From the NCBI GenBank assembly GCA_945861275.1, contig CAMATZ010000016.1:29682-93681 (forward strand): DNA of 64,000 nucleotides. The letters are read 5' to 3'. This document shows positions 30,641 through 39,660 of the stretch, one piece after another (the stretch's first letter is position 1; each line of letters opens with the position of its first letter). Both the position numbers and the translations under genes were made by a program. This DNA is from Bordetella parapertussis. Lineage in GTDB: Bacteria > Pseudomonadota > Gammaproteobacteria > Burkholderiales > SG8-41. The notes under the pieces are model-generated. The model saw only the letters and a list, made by a program, of their open reading frames with translations. It had not been told where the DNA came from and made no database searches.

Positions 30641-31633
30641 TCAGTGCGTTACCTCAAGCAATATCTTGCCGATGTGTTCACTGGTTTCCATGCGCGCATG
30701 CGCGTCACACGCCTGCGCCAGCGGCAGTATCGAATCTATCACCGGCGCCACCTTGGCGCCCAGATGCGGCCACACTTTTTCGTTAAGCTGACGCACAATT
30801 TCCATTTTTACCGGTAACGCCGACACGCGCAGTTGCGAGCCGCTGACCATCGCGCGCTTACCCATGATCATCGCGAGCGGCACGCTGTATTCTTTGGTAT
30901 CGCCCGAACTCAAGTGCATCACACGTCCGTCCATTGCCAGTGCCTGCAAATTGCGCTTGGCGTAGGTCGCGCCGGCCATATCGAGAATCACATCCGCGCC
31001 GTGTCCGGCAGTGATCTTTTCAACTTCAGCGACGAAATCCTGCTCGCGGTAATTGATTGCGGCATGCGCGCCGATCTTCAGGCAGAAATCGCGTTTCGCC
31101 GCATTGCCCACCGTCGTGACCACATTCGCGCCGGTCAGCCGCGCCAGTTTGATCGCGGCACTACCCACGCCGCTCGATCCGCCGTGCACCAGCAGCCACT
31201 CGCCGGCTTTGAGCCGGCCCAGCATGAACACGTTCAGCCACGCGGTCATCAGCGCTTCCGGCAGCCCCGCCGCCAGCTTCAGATCAAATCCGGCAGGTAT
31301 CGGAAGTGTCACTTCCTGTAACGCGATGCAATACTGCGCGTAGCCGCCACCGTTAACCAGTGCGCACACCGCATCACCCACCTTCCAGCGCGTTACACCC
31401 GCGCCCACCGCAGCCACTTCGCCGGCGACTTCAAGCCCCGGTATATCGGTTGCACCCTTGGGGCCGAAGCCGCGATTGCGCTGGCCGCAATCGTGGCGAT
31501 TGATGCCGGCAAACGCCACCTTGATCAGCACCTGTCCCGCAGCAGCCTGCGGCACCGGGCGCGTGGTGAGTGACAGCACTTCCGGACCGCCGGCGCGCGT
31601 GATCTCGATGGCCTTCATGGTTTGGTTCAGCAT
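30641..31633 (-). CDS. NADPH:quinone reductase-like zinc-type alcohol dehydrogenase (MDR family)
   Basis: MKAIEITRAGGPEVL...LLVHGGSSGVGSAAIKLARLTGANVVTTVGNAAKRDF. Confidence 0.92.
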   Translation of the reverse strand: MLNQTMKAIEITRAGGPEVLSLTTRPVPQAAAGQVLIKVAFAGINRHDCGQRNRGFGPKGATDIPGLEVAGEVAAVGAGVTRWKVGDAVCALVNGGGYAQYCIALQEVTLPIPAGFDLKLAAGLPEALMTAWLNVFMLGRLKAGEWLLVHGGSSGVGSAAIKLARLTGANVVTTVGNAAKRDFCLKIGAHAAINYREQDFVAEVEKITAGHGADVILDMAGATYAKRNLQALAMDGRVMHLSSGDTKEYSVPLAMIMGKRAMVSGSQLRVSALPVKMEIVRQLNEKVWPHLGAKVAPVIDSILPLAQACDAHARMETSEHIGKILLEVTH

Positions 31634-31968
31634 GGGTTACTCCCGCAGAATTGAAGGCCTGAAATGTAGCAGAAACGAGTTGCCACGCGCGCAAGCGGAT
31701 CATGCAGGCCATTTTTCAGTCTGCGGCTCGGTATCCGTGCCGGGAACAGTCTTTGACTTCAGTGCCATTGCGTAAAAACTTGGGTATCAGCGGAGGATTG
31801 TGTAATACTCTTGGCGCAGATACCTCTATCCCACGGAGGCAACCATGGAACGTTCAACGGCGAAAAGCCCTGCTCTGAAGGCTTGTAGACCGCGCGCGCC
31901 GCGAACGGCTACCCACGCGGATACTGCCGGCGGCAGCGGCCAGTAATATCAAGCGAGCCACTACACCC

Positions 31969-33057
31969 ATGACGTGGTCGCTACTGCCGGAAAACGATCC
32001 CCTACAGGCGCTGCGCATACGCCGCATGGCGATTGCGAGCTTGGCGTCGGCGATTGTGGTGGCACTGACCGGAGTTGGCGCGTGGCTGCATTTTGTGCCT
32101 GCGGTCACTTTCTGGCGTCTCGCAGCTTTGGTTGTGGTGTTCGTGGCGGCGTTCTATGCGTGCTTTCGCAGCGGACTTAACCTGCGCCTGTCCGACCCCA
32201 ACCTGACCTTGCCGATGATGGTGGCGGCGGGAATGACGATTTCTGTCGTGCAGGTAGATGCGGGTGCGGGACGTGATAACTTGATGTTGCTCTACCCGGC
32301 CGTATTCATGTTCGGCGTGTTTCGCTTTAACACCCGCGAACTGATCGTGGTGGCGCTGCTTTACTCCACGTTCTTTGCCGTCGCCACCGGCGCTTCAGTG
32401 TGGTCCTATCGCATGGCGATGGAACTTAACCACGAAATTTTCCGCGTGTGCTTCCTGACCGCGGTACTGGTGTGGTTTGCCTTCGTCGGCGGCAACATCA
32501 GCGCCTTGCGGCAACAGCTGAGCCTAACCAATGACGAGCTCAAGATCGCAGTCGAGAAGGCAGAAGGCCTTGCCAACCACGACGCGCTGACAAGGGCCTA
32601 CAGCCGCAGGTATGTGATGGATCTGCTGGAGCGCGAAGGCCATCGTGCCAAACGCGGCGGCGCGTTGAGTATTGGCATGCTGGACATCGATCATTTCAAG
32701 TCGATTAACGATACCTACGGCCATGCGGCAGGGGATGAAGTGCTGAAGCGCATTTGCGCCATCATCCAAAGCGCGCTGCGGGAGACCGACTTCCTGGGAC
32801 GTTACGGCGGCGAGGAGTTTATCGTGGGGTTCGCGCTAACCCCGGCGGCGCCGGCGGCGCTGGTCGCGGAACGAATACGCAAGATGATCGCGGAAAGCAC
32901 GATGTCTTGCTTGCCCGACGGTAAGCACGTCACCGTTTCGATGGGCGTGGCCAAGCATCGCGTGCCGGACACCATTGAGCGCACCCTGGCGCGCGCCGAT
33001 ACCGCGCTGTATAAAGCCAAAGCCGCCGGCCGGAATCAGGTGTTGCTGGCGGATTAG
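31969..33057 (+). CDS. Membrane diguanylate cyclase (GGDEF; motif GGEEF)
   Basis: Multiple N-terminal TM segments; LDIDHFKSINDTYGHAAGDEVLKR; GRYGGEEFIV. Confidence 0.95.
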   Translation: MTWSLLPENDPLQALRIRRMAIASLASAIVVALTGVGAWLHFVPAVTFWRLAALVVVFVAAFYACFRSGLNLRLSDPNLTLPMMVAAGMTISVVQVDAGAGRDNLMLLYPAVFMFGVFRFNTRELIVVALLYSTFFAVATGASVWSYRMAMELNHEIFRVCFLTAVLVWFAFVGGNISALRQQLSLTNDELKIAVEKAEGLANHDALTRAYSRRYVMDLLEREGHRAKRGGALSIGMLDIDHFKSINDTYGHAAGDEVLKRICAIIQSALRETDFLGRYGGEEFIVGFALTPAAPAALVAERIRKMIAESTMSCLPDGKHVTVSMGVAKHRVPDTIERTLARADTALYKAKAAGRNQVLLAD

Positions 33058-33183
33058 CCTGCAATACCTATTCGCCCTTGATCAACGCGTCAAAAGCCCG
33101 ATGCAACAAGTATATCCGGCTCGCGCGTCGAAACAGGCCTGCAATGCTCCCGCGCCGCGCTTTCTGCTAGAATCCGCGCCTCC

Positions 33184-33273
33184 GGAGAGGTGGCAGAGTG
33201 GTTGAATGTACCGGTCTCGAAAACCGGAAAGGTCGCAAGGCCTTCGAGGGTTCGAATCCCTCCCTCTCCGCCA
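33184..33273 (+). tRNA. tRNA-Ser (anticodon CGA), CCA encoded
   Basis: 7-bp acceptor GGAGAGG/CCTCTCC, anticodon loop CTCGAAA within CCGGT/ACCGG, long variable arm, T-arm GGGTTCGAATCCC, terminal GCCA. Confidence 0.95.
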
Positions 33274-33957
33274 TAAAGTAATATAACTTATTGTTTAATA
33301 ATAATAATTATATTAAGTTAATTTACCCACAATATTACCACAATAATAAATCCGACAGCCAATGAGAGGTGTATGCTTAAGTGGCTCTGGTTTGGATTGG
33401 CTGTTGCTACCGTGATCGGCACGGCCTATGCCCTGCGCTATGAGCCGCTGCCGCACCGACAGTCAGGATACGAAGGCGGTCTTTCTGTTGACCTCTGGGA
33501 TCGATGGCGACGCCGACCTTGCTTTATCGATTTTAGAGCGGGCGCCATAATATGCTCCAAAGAGGAAGCGGAAAATTTCCTGCGACAACGTCGGGAAGCT
33601 GAACGTCAGATTCCCGCTCGTTAACCTCGACGGATGTTTAAAGCCCGATGCTCGCCGAAAAAGGCAAGCCGCTCGATCAGGTGTTGATCGCTTCCCAAAC
33701 TCAGGCGGTTCAACAAATGATCCACGGTGCGCGCGTGCTGCACAGGTAGGGTTTTGAAAATGGATTTTGCCGCAGCGATTTTCTGCTCGTACTCGCTGTC
33801 CCACTTCTCGCGCACCTTGAAGGCCGGTAACGGATCGAGATTATTCCCGCCGATACCCGCGTCGGCGCGACCTTGGAAGCCCCTCCCGCCCGTGCTCGCA
33901 CCACGCTCCCCATCCGCCCTCAAGGGGCTCCCCGCGACGCAAAGTTTAGATTCGTAT

Positions 33958-34278
33958 TCAAAAACAGACGCTTCCGCCTTGTGCATAGCAATTGAAACGG
34001 TCAATTGCCCTATTGAGCTTGCGTGTTTTGTCTTCTCTTTCCGACGCAACCTCGTCAATTAGGCAGCGAATGTAAGACTGCACCTGCCGCCGGTAAGACT
34101 CAAGTTCGTTACGACACATCTGAAAGGTGAATTCATCCTTAGAAATGCCCATCATGTCCACACAACTTGGCTCGCGTGGGACACTACAAAATCCATATGC
34201 ACCTACTTGTTCTGCCGACATTGCTGTCGCAAGCACGAAGACTAATACCACCGCCCCCTGATACTTGGTAGCGTTCAT
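33958..34278 (-). CDS. Hypothetical secreted protein
   Basis: Signal-peptide-like N-terminus; lower-GC region. Confidence 0.5.
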   Translation of the reverse strand: MNATKYQGAVVLVFVLATAMSAEQVGAYGFCSVPREPSCVDMMGISKDEFTFQMCRNELESYRRQVQSYIRCLIDEVASEREDKTRKLNRAIDRFNCYAQGGSVCF

Positions 34279-34305
34279 TAAGTCACTCCCTTGCTTGTTG
34301 TTAAT

Positions 34306-35046
34306 TCATCGGTTCGCAGCTTGCACGGCGGCCAACCAAGCCTTGACGTGAGAGTTACAGCGCGAAATATCAGACATCGATAGAAACGCGCATGCGCCGT
34401 TCAAGTAGAGGAACTTCCCACGAACTACGGTAGCAACGCTAGCAGAAACCATAAGGTCTTCGCTTCGCGCGGTAGGAGCATCCGCACGAACCTTAGCTAG
34501 GAGGGTTACACCGATAGAACTTTCTGTATCCTCGAACACCCCGAGAGCAATTGGATCGGTGATTGTGATTACGATCTTAACTCCCGTGCGATCACTCGTT
34601 TGCTTTGCCGCATCAGCTAACTGCCTCTTAACGGTTGGGCTAACTCGGAACTGTGCTGATTCTTGCGCGTCACGGATGCCACGACGCAAGGGTTGGAATT
34701 CGCTGAGAGTTACGGCGCGGTTTTCAATAGAACGGGGTATTTGCAGAACAAAGTAATCATCTAGTTCTGGTTGATGACCGGCAGCAAATTTCCGGAGGTC
34801 GGCATCGGTCAAGAGTGCAGCGAGCAGCCGATTATTAGGGAGAACAAAATTCTTAACAATTTCTAGGACATTGCGTTCCTGTCCAGATGGGAAGCGGAAC
34901 CCGCTGATCGGCGGCACAATAAGAATCGCGTCCTGAAACGTGATTCTCTCAGAAGCAGTCGGTACTTGCGCGTCGGCGGTATTTACCCACGTCGGGCTAA
35001 CATTCAGCACTAAGGCAACAATTACAGAGAGCAGCAACTTTTTCAC
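34306..35046 (-). CDS. Hypothetical secreted protein
   Basis: Signal peptide MKKLLLSVIVALVLNVSPTWVNTADA; long ORF in lower-GC DNA. Confidence 0.6.
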   Translation of the reverse strand: MKKLLLSVIVALVLNVSPTWVNTADAQVPTASERITFQDAILIVPPISGFRFPSGQERNVLEIVKNFVLPNNRLLAALLTDADLRKFAAGHQPELDDYFVLQIPRSIENRAVTLSEFQPLRRGIRDAQESAQFRVSPTVKRQLADAAKQTSDRTGVKIVITITDPIALGVFEDTESSIGVTLLAKVRADAPTARSEDLMVSASVATVVRGKFLYLNGACAFLSMSDISRCNSHVKAWLAAVQAANR

Positions 35047-35200
35047 TGGTCACCTTCTCGGAGTGCAGTAGCGCCCGGGATTTTTTGAACACGAATGAGA
35101 GTGTAAATCATGCGGTCGTCGTTTGGGAAAGGCACTCCGAGACATGCCCGCACGCACACGGCGTCCGCTGACCTCATCAGTCGGCGTAATATGCTGAGAT

Positions 35201-35680
35201 ATGCCGCGCACGCACCTTTCAATACTCAGTCGAAATAGCGCTTTAGCCTCGTTCCTATTTGTGTTCGGCCTCGTAGCCATCGTCTATTGGCCAGAATCCG
35301 AGATTGCCGTAACAAACTCCTGCGCGCCTGATGGGGTAATTGCGCGAGCAAGAGCATTTGCTCAGGGAGAGCACTTCTGGACTGCCCAAGTCGAGAAATT
35401 AAATGCGCGCATTCAATCACTGGAACGTCAGCCAGAAATCGATGCCGCAATCGATGCAGCCATTCAGAGAAGTAATGTAGAAATTGAGGCAATTAACTCA
35501 AAATACGCACACTTGCGGCCGCCGCGGTCGTCACCGTCTCAGGTCGCCGCTGATGCCCTTCGTAAAGCGGCTAACGATATTGAGCGAGCCGAGCGTCAAG
35601 CTAGCATAAACCGCCTTACCACTGAGAGCATTCAAATACTTCGCGTTTGTCGCGATGCCATTGTTGTGCGACTTCGATAA
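35201..35680 (+). CDS. Hypothetical protein with N-terminal hydrophobic segment
   Basis: LASFLFVFGLVAIVYW then helical region; divergent from 34306-35046. Confidence 0.45.
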   Translation: MPRTHLSILSRNSALASFLFVFGLVAIVYWPESEIAVTNSCAPDGVIARARAFAQGEHFWTAQVEKLNARIQSLERQPEIDAAIDAAIQRSNVEIEAINSKYAHLRPPRSSPSQVAADALRKAANDIERAERQASINRLTTESIQILRVCRDAIVVRLR

Positions 35681-35782
35681 CTATGCGTCCTAAGGCCCAC
35701 TGACGGCATGGGGTTCCAGTCTTCGAGATCTTTCCCGGCCTGCACCCGCTCAAGTTGAATATCTTGCAGTTGCGATTTTCTG

Positions 35783-35884
35783 TCACCAGTGCAGAATTGC
35801 TTCCGGAATATCGCGGCAGCTCACCACATAGCCGCCGTCCTTGTGATCCCGCGTGAGTTTCACCGGGTAGGTAAATTGCAACAT
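35783..35884 (-). pseudogene. Truncated HicB-like antitoxin remnant
   Basis: MLQFTYPVKLTRDHKDGGYVVSCRDIPEAILHW-stop matches the typical HicB N-terminus only; starts 8 nt after the upstream HTH gene. Confidence 0.55.
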
Positions 35885-35891
35885 GTTGCGC

Positions 35892-36212
35892 TTATACCGC
35901 CGCCAGCCGCTTGACGGTATCAGGGTACTTGGCAACCAGACGAATCAGCAGTGCTGCCTGCGCATTGGGCTTGGCGCGGCCTTGCTCCCAGCTTTCCAGC
36001 GTGCGCACGTTGGTACGCAGGCAGTGGGCAAACACAGTCCGCGAGAGATTCAGCTTGGCGCGCACGCGCATCAAGTCCTTGGCCGTCACCTTGGGTGCGG
36101 GCTTTGCCTCGACCATGTATTGCTTAGGCGTGATCTTGCCTTCGCGCTCCGCCTTGAGCGTGTCGAAGCCCTCAACCAACTCTGCAAACACATTGCGTTT
36201 TATTTCTTTCAC
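35892..36212 (-). CDS. XRE-family HTH antitoxin-like regulator (HigA/NadS-like)
   Basis: DLMRVRAKLNLSRTVFAHCLRTNVRTLESWEQGRAKPNAQAALLIRLV. Confidence 0.82.
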   Translation of the reverse strand: MKEIKRNVFAELVEGFDTLKAEREGKITPKQYMVEAKPAPKVTAKDLMRVRAKLNLSRTVFAHCLRTNVRTLESWEQGRAKPNAQAALLIRLVAKYPDTVKRLAAV

Positions 36213-36252
36213 CTATAGTTCACCAGCGCCCGCTACCGCATCCGGGCGCGGT

Positions 36253-36618
36253 CTACGCCGCCTTCTTCACGCGAGCTCTGGCCATCGTGGAGCGGCCCAC
36301 TGCCTGAATCACCGGACGGGCGTCATTGAATGCGGCGCGTACCGCAGCGGGTTGCTTTGACGCAACCAATAGCAATGCGCGCGCCGGCCCGTGCGGCTCG
36401 CGTCGTGCTTGCTCCCAATTGCGCAGTGTGCCAAGGCTCACGCCCATAAACCCGGCGAATTCGGGTTGTGACAGCCCCAATTCCTTACGAATCGCCGGCA
36501 CGTCCGCAGCCTTGGGCATCTCGACCACATGAGTCTTGAGCTTCACCTCGCGGCGCCTCCATGCCTTGAATTCCTCAAGCCCCTGGATGATCTCTTTGCC
36601 GATGTTTCGTTTGCTCAT
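36253..36618 (-). CDS. XRE-family antitoxin (HigA-like)
   Basis: IRKELGLSQPEFAGFMGVSLGTLRNWEQARREPHGPARALLLV; overlaps the toxin ORF by 4 nt. Confidence 0.88.
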   Translation of the reverse strand: MSKRNIGKEIIQGLEEFKAWRRREVKLKTHVVEMPKAADVPAIRKELGLSQPEFAGFMGVSLGTLRNWEQARREPHGPARALLLVASKQPAAVRAAFNDARPVIQAVGRSTMARARVKKAA

Positions 36619-36929
36619 GTCAGTTCCTCGATAATTTTCACGATCCGCTTCAATTCAGCCGCGCTCAGGTTCTCTTTCTCGCCCTTGCCATAGAGGGTAA
36701 GGAGCACGATCTGTTCATCAGCCTCAATCCAGTAATAAATCACCCGCAAGCCGCCTGATTTGCCTTTGCCGCCGGCAGCCCATCGCACTTTTCGAACGCC
36801 GCTTGATCCACGAATGATGGCACCGACATCCGGCCGCCCAATCAAATGGTTTTGCAGGCCGCGATACTCATCATCGCTCAGGTAGTCCGCAAGCAACTTG
36901 CTGAAAAGGCTTGTTTCTACAAAGACCAT
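36615..36929 (-). CDS. RelE/HigB-family toxin
   Basis: RGSSGVRKVRWAAGGKGKSGGLRVIYYWIEADEQIVLLTLYGKGEKENLSAAE. Confidence 0.88.
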   Translation of the reverse strand: MVFVETSLFSKLLADYLSDDEYRGLQNHLIGRPDVGAIIRGSSGVRKVRWAAGGKGKSGGLRVIYYWIEADEQIVLLTLYGKGEKENLSAAELKRIVKIIEELT

Positions 36930-37010
36930 GAGGAAGTATACGTCAATGGCTTACTGTCAGTCAATGGCTTATGCGTGCAGGGTTGTACTGCCCCTCAAAC
37001 CCAGAGTGAG

Positions 37011-37190
37011 TCAAGGTGCGGCCTGCTGTTTCTTGCCGCCGCGCAATGGAATCACTTGCGCTGCTCGCTTCTGGCTTTCGGTGTGTCTTGCCCGTTCCGC
37101 CATCAGCCTGCCCCGCTTCTCAAACAGATCGCCGCGCCGGTAGGCCGCTTCCACCTTATCGTCGATGGTGTGCGCCGGCTATCTCCACCA
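37011..37190 (-). pseudogene. C-terminal remnant of a P4/IntB-type tyrosine integrase
   Basis: Reverse strand reads AHTIDDKVEAAYRRGDLFEKRGRLMAERARHTESQKRAAQVIPLRGGKKQQAAP-stop; upstream frame broken by a stop/frameshift. Confidence 0.7.
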
Positions 37191-37546
37191 GGAAAAAGCA
37201 TGCCTCCTTGCGCAGCAACTTTATTCCTGGCACAGCGAAATCCGCTTAGGGCGCGCTGCCCATCGCCACCGCGACCAGCACCAGCACGGCAAATGCGACT
37301 CCCGTTGCAAGCGACACTACTATAGCCACAACTAGGCCAAACATTGCGTCTCGCATGGCGGCTCCTGCTACATTGCCAACCTATGTTGGCGTTTGTGCGC
37401 GGTCGCGAACCATGGTGCCGTGAAAGTCGTGCTCATGATTCAGCATGCCACAGTATCCCTGGTAATACGAACCTTGCGCCCGCGCAAAGTAGTTCATTTT
37501 CCTCGTGTTATAGTCTCATAGTAGTCACAATACGCGAGGAAAATTC

Positions 37547-38557
37547 GTGGTGCGGCGCTTTTCGGGGGTTGCAGTCATCTGCGGATTTACGCTGCTCTGC
37601 GCCATGGCGCTCGCGCCGTCCCGGACCATCGCGCAAACCACTTTGGCAGGCTCAGCACAGGGCTATCCCGCGCGCCCGATCCGCGTCGTCGTGCCCAACA
37701 CGGCCGGCAGCGCGATGGACACTGTGGCACGCATGATCGGGCAACGCCTCACCGAAGCCTGGGGACAGCAGATCGTGGTGGACGCTCGCCCCGGCGCCGG
37801 CGGCATCATCGGCCACGAGATCGCGGCCAAGGCCGCGGCGGACGGATACACCCTGCTTTTTGCCGCCTCTGCAGGCGTTGTCATCAACCCGCTGCTGAGC
37901 AAGGTGCCCTACGATTCGACGCGCGACTTCGCCCCGATCTCGCTGGTGGTGAACAGCATTCAATTGCTCTCCAGCCATCCGTCGGTTGCCGCCGGCAATG
38001 TAGAAGAGCTGGTGGCGCTGGCGCGCGCACGGCCTGGGCAGCTTAATTGCGGGACTCCGGGGAGCGGCAGTTCCAACCACCTCGCCTGCGAGATGCTGAA
38101 AGTAATGGGGAAGGTTGATTTCCTGCATGTGCCGTTCAAAGGCACGTCACCGTCAATGACCGGTCTGCTGAGTGGCCAGGTTCATTTTGCGTTTGCCAGC
38201 ATCCCCACGTCCATGCCGTTCGTAAAATCAGGCAGACTGCGCGCACTGGCGCAGGGCGGATCGACGCGCTCGCCGGTGGTGCCCCATGTGCCGACGGTAG
38301 CCGAGACTCTGCCGGGTTTCCAGGCCGTCACCTGGTACGCGCTGTATGTCCCGCGCGCAACACCTGCCGCAATCGTGGCCCGGCTCAACGCCGAGGTGGT
38401 AAAAATACTGGCCGATCCCACGTTGGCGCGCTGGCTTGCCGATCAGGGGCTGGATCCAGCACCCGGTTCACCGTCAGCGCTTACGGCATATATGCGTTCA
38501 GAGACCGAGCGCTTCTCGCACATCATCAAGGTGGCAGGGCTGGCAACCGCGCAGTAA
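37547..38557 (+). CDS. Bug/TctC family substrate-binding protein
   Basis: YPARPIRVVVPNTAGSAMDTVARMIGQRLTEAWGQQIVVDARPGAGGIIGHEIAAKAAADGYT. Confidence 0.93.
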   Translation: MVRRFSGVAVICGFTLLCAMALAPSRTIAQTTLAGSAQGYPARPIRVVVPNTAGSAMDTVARMIGQRLTEAWGQQIVVDARPGAGGIIGHEIAAKAAADGYTLLFAASAGVVINPLLSKVPYDSTRDFAPISLVVNSIQLLSSHPSVAAGNVEELVALARARPGQLNCGTPGSGSSNHLACEMLKVMGKVDFLHVPFKGTSPSMTGLLSGQVHFAFASIPTSMPFVKSGRLRALAQGGSTRSPVVPHVPTVAETLPGFQAVTWYALYVPRATPAAIVARLNAEVVKILADPTLARWLADQGLDPAPGSPSALTAYMRSETERFSHIIKVAGLATAQ

Positions 38558-38584
38558 AACTTTTCGATTTGTGGGGAGAACGAC

Positions 38585-39628
38585 ATGCGTTTGCGTCTGG
38601 GATTGACAACGGGTGGGGCCAACGGCCCGGCACTCATTGCGCTGGTGCGCGAAGCCGAACGGCTCGGATTCGATTCCACCTGGTGCGGGGAATCGTATGG
38701 CGTGGACGCGGTGACACGGCTCGCGTGGCTGGGCGGGCAGACCACGCGCATCCGGCTCGGCTCGTCGATACTGCAGGTGCCGGCACGCTCTCCCGCCCTC
38801 ACCGCAATGACGGCGATGACACTGGATGCGCTGACCGGCGGGCGTTTTATACTGGGACTGGGGCCTTCGGGCCCGCAGGTGGTCGAAGGTTGGTACGGTG
38901 TCCCCTACGGCAAGCCGCTTACGCGCCTGCGCGAGTGCATTGCCATCGTGCGCGCGGTGCTGGCACGCGAGGCGCCGCTCAACCATCAGGGTGAACACTA
39001 TCAGATACCCTACATGGGCGCGGGTGCGACCGGACTCGGCAAGGCCCTGAAGTGCATCCAGCACGGCCGCCGCGACATGCAGATTTACACCGCGGCAGTG
39101 AGCCCTGCCGGGCTCGCATGCGCGGGTGAAGTCGGCGACGGCGTGCTGCCGCTGCTGATGGATCCGGAACGTGACGATTTGATCGAACCGCACGTGCGCG
39201 CCGGCATGCAGCGCGCCGGGCGGGCGGTGGATTTTGAAAAGTTCGATATCGCGCCATTCGTGCCCATCCATATCGGTGACGATATCAAAGCGTGCCGGCA
39301 GCCGGTCAAGGACTGGCTCGCGCTCTACATCGGCGGCATGGGCGCGCGCGGCAAGAACTTCTACAACGACTACGCGGTGCGTCTGGGTTACGCCGCCGAA
39401 GCCGCGGCAATTCAGGATTTGTTTCTCGCCGGCAAGAAAGCCGAGGCCGCGGCCGCCGTGCCGGATCGGCTGGTCGATGCGGTAGCGCTGGTGGGATCGC
39501 CCGCACGCATACGCGATCGGCTGCAAGTGTGGAAAGCGGCGGGACAGCGCGGCAGCGTCGGCACCATGATCCTGGCGAAGGCCGATATCGCAGGTCTCAG
39601 ACTGGTGGCGGAGAGCGTGCTGGCGTAA
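38585..39628 (+). CDS. LLM-class (luciferase-like) flavin/F420-dependent oxidoreductase
   Basis: LVREAERLGFDSTWCGESYGVDAVTRLAWLGGQTTRIRLGSSILQVPARSPALTAMTAMTLDALTGGRFILGLG. Confidence 0.92.
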   Translation: MRLRLGLTTGGANGPALIALVREAERLGFDSTWCGESYGVDAVTRLAWLGGQTTRIRLGSSILQVPARSPALTAMTAMTLDALTGGRFILGLGPSGPQVVEGWYGVPYGKPLTRLRECIAIVRAVLAREAPLNHQGEHYQIPYMGAGATGLGKALKCIQHGRRDMQIYTAAVSPAGLACAGEVGDGVLPLLMDPERDDLIEPHVRAGMQRAGRAVDFEKFDIAPFVPIHIGDDIKACRQPVKDWLALYIGGMGARGKNFYNDYAVRLGYAAEAAAIQDLFLAGKKAEAAAAVPDRLVDAVALVGSPARIRDRLQVWKAAGQRGSVGTMILAKADIAGLRLVAESVLA

Positions 39629-39660
39629 ACCGCCGCTCAGCATGCGAGGCGGCGCGCCGA

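Noticed and set aside
33184-33273. Possible selC (tRNA-Sec), since it has a long variable arm
   Set aside because: Anticodon is CGA, not UCA, and the acceptor stem is 7 bp; it is tRNA-Ser. No sel genes were seen in this window.
33621-34058. 145-aa minus-strand ORF as a functional gene
   Set aside because: Overlaps 33958-34278, no clear start or family; possibly a fragment of an older mobile-element gene but not supportable.
35783-35785. TGA in the HicB-like fragment as another selenocysteine codon
   Set aside because: Sequence after it (QKIATARYST-stop) does not resemble HicB and hits another stop; a truncation is simpler.
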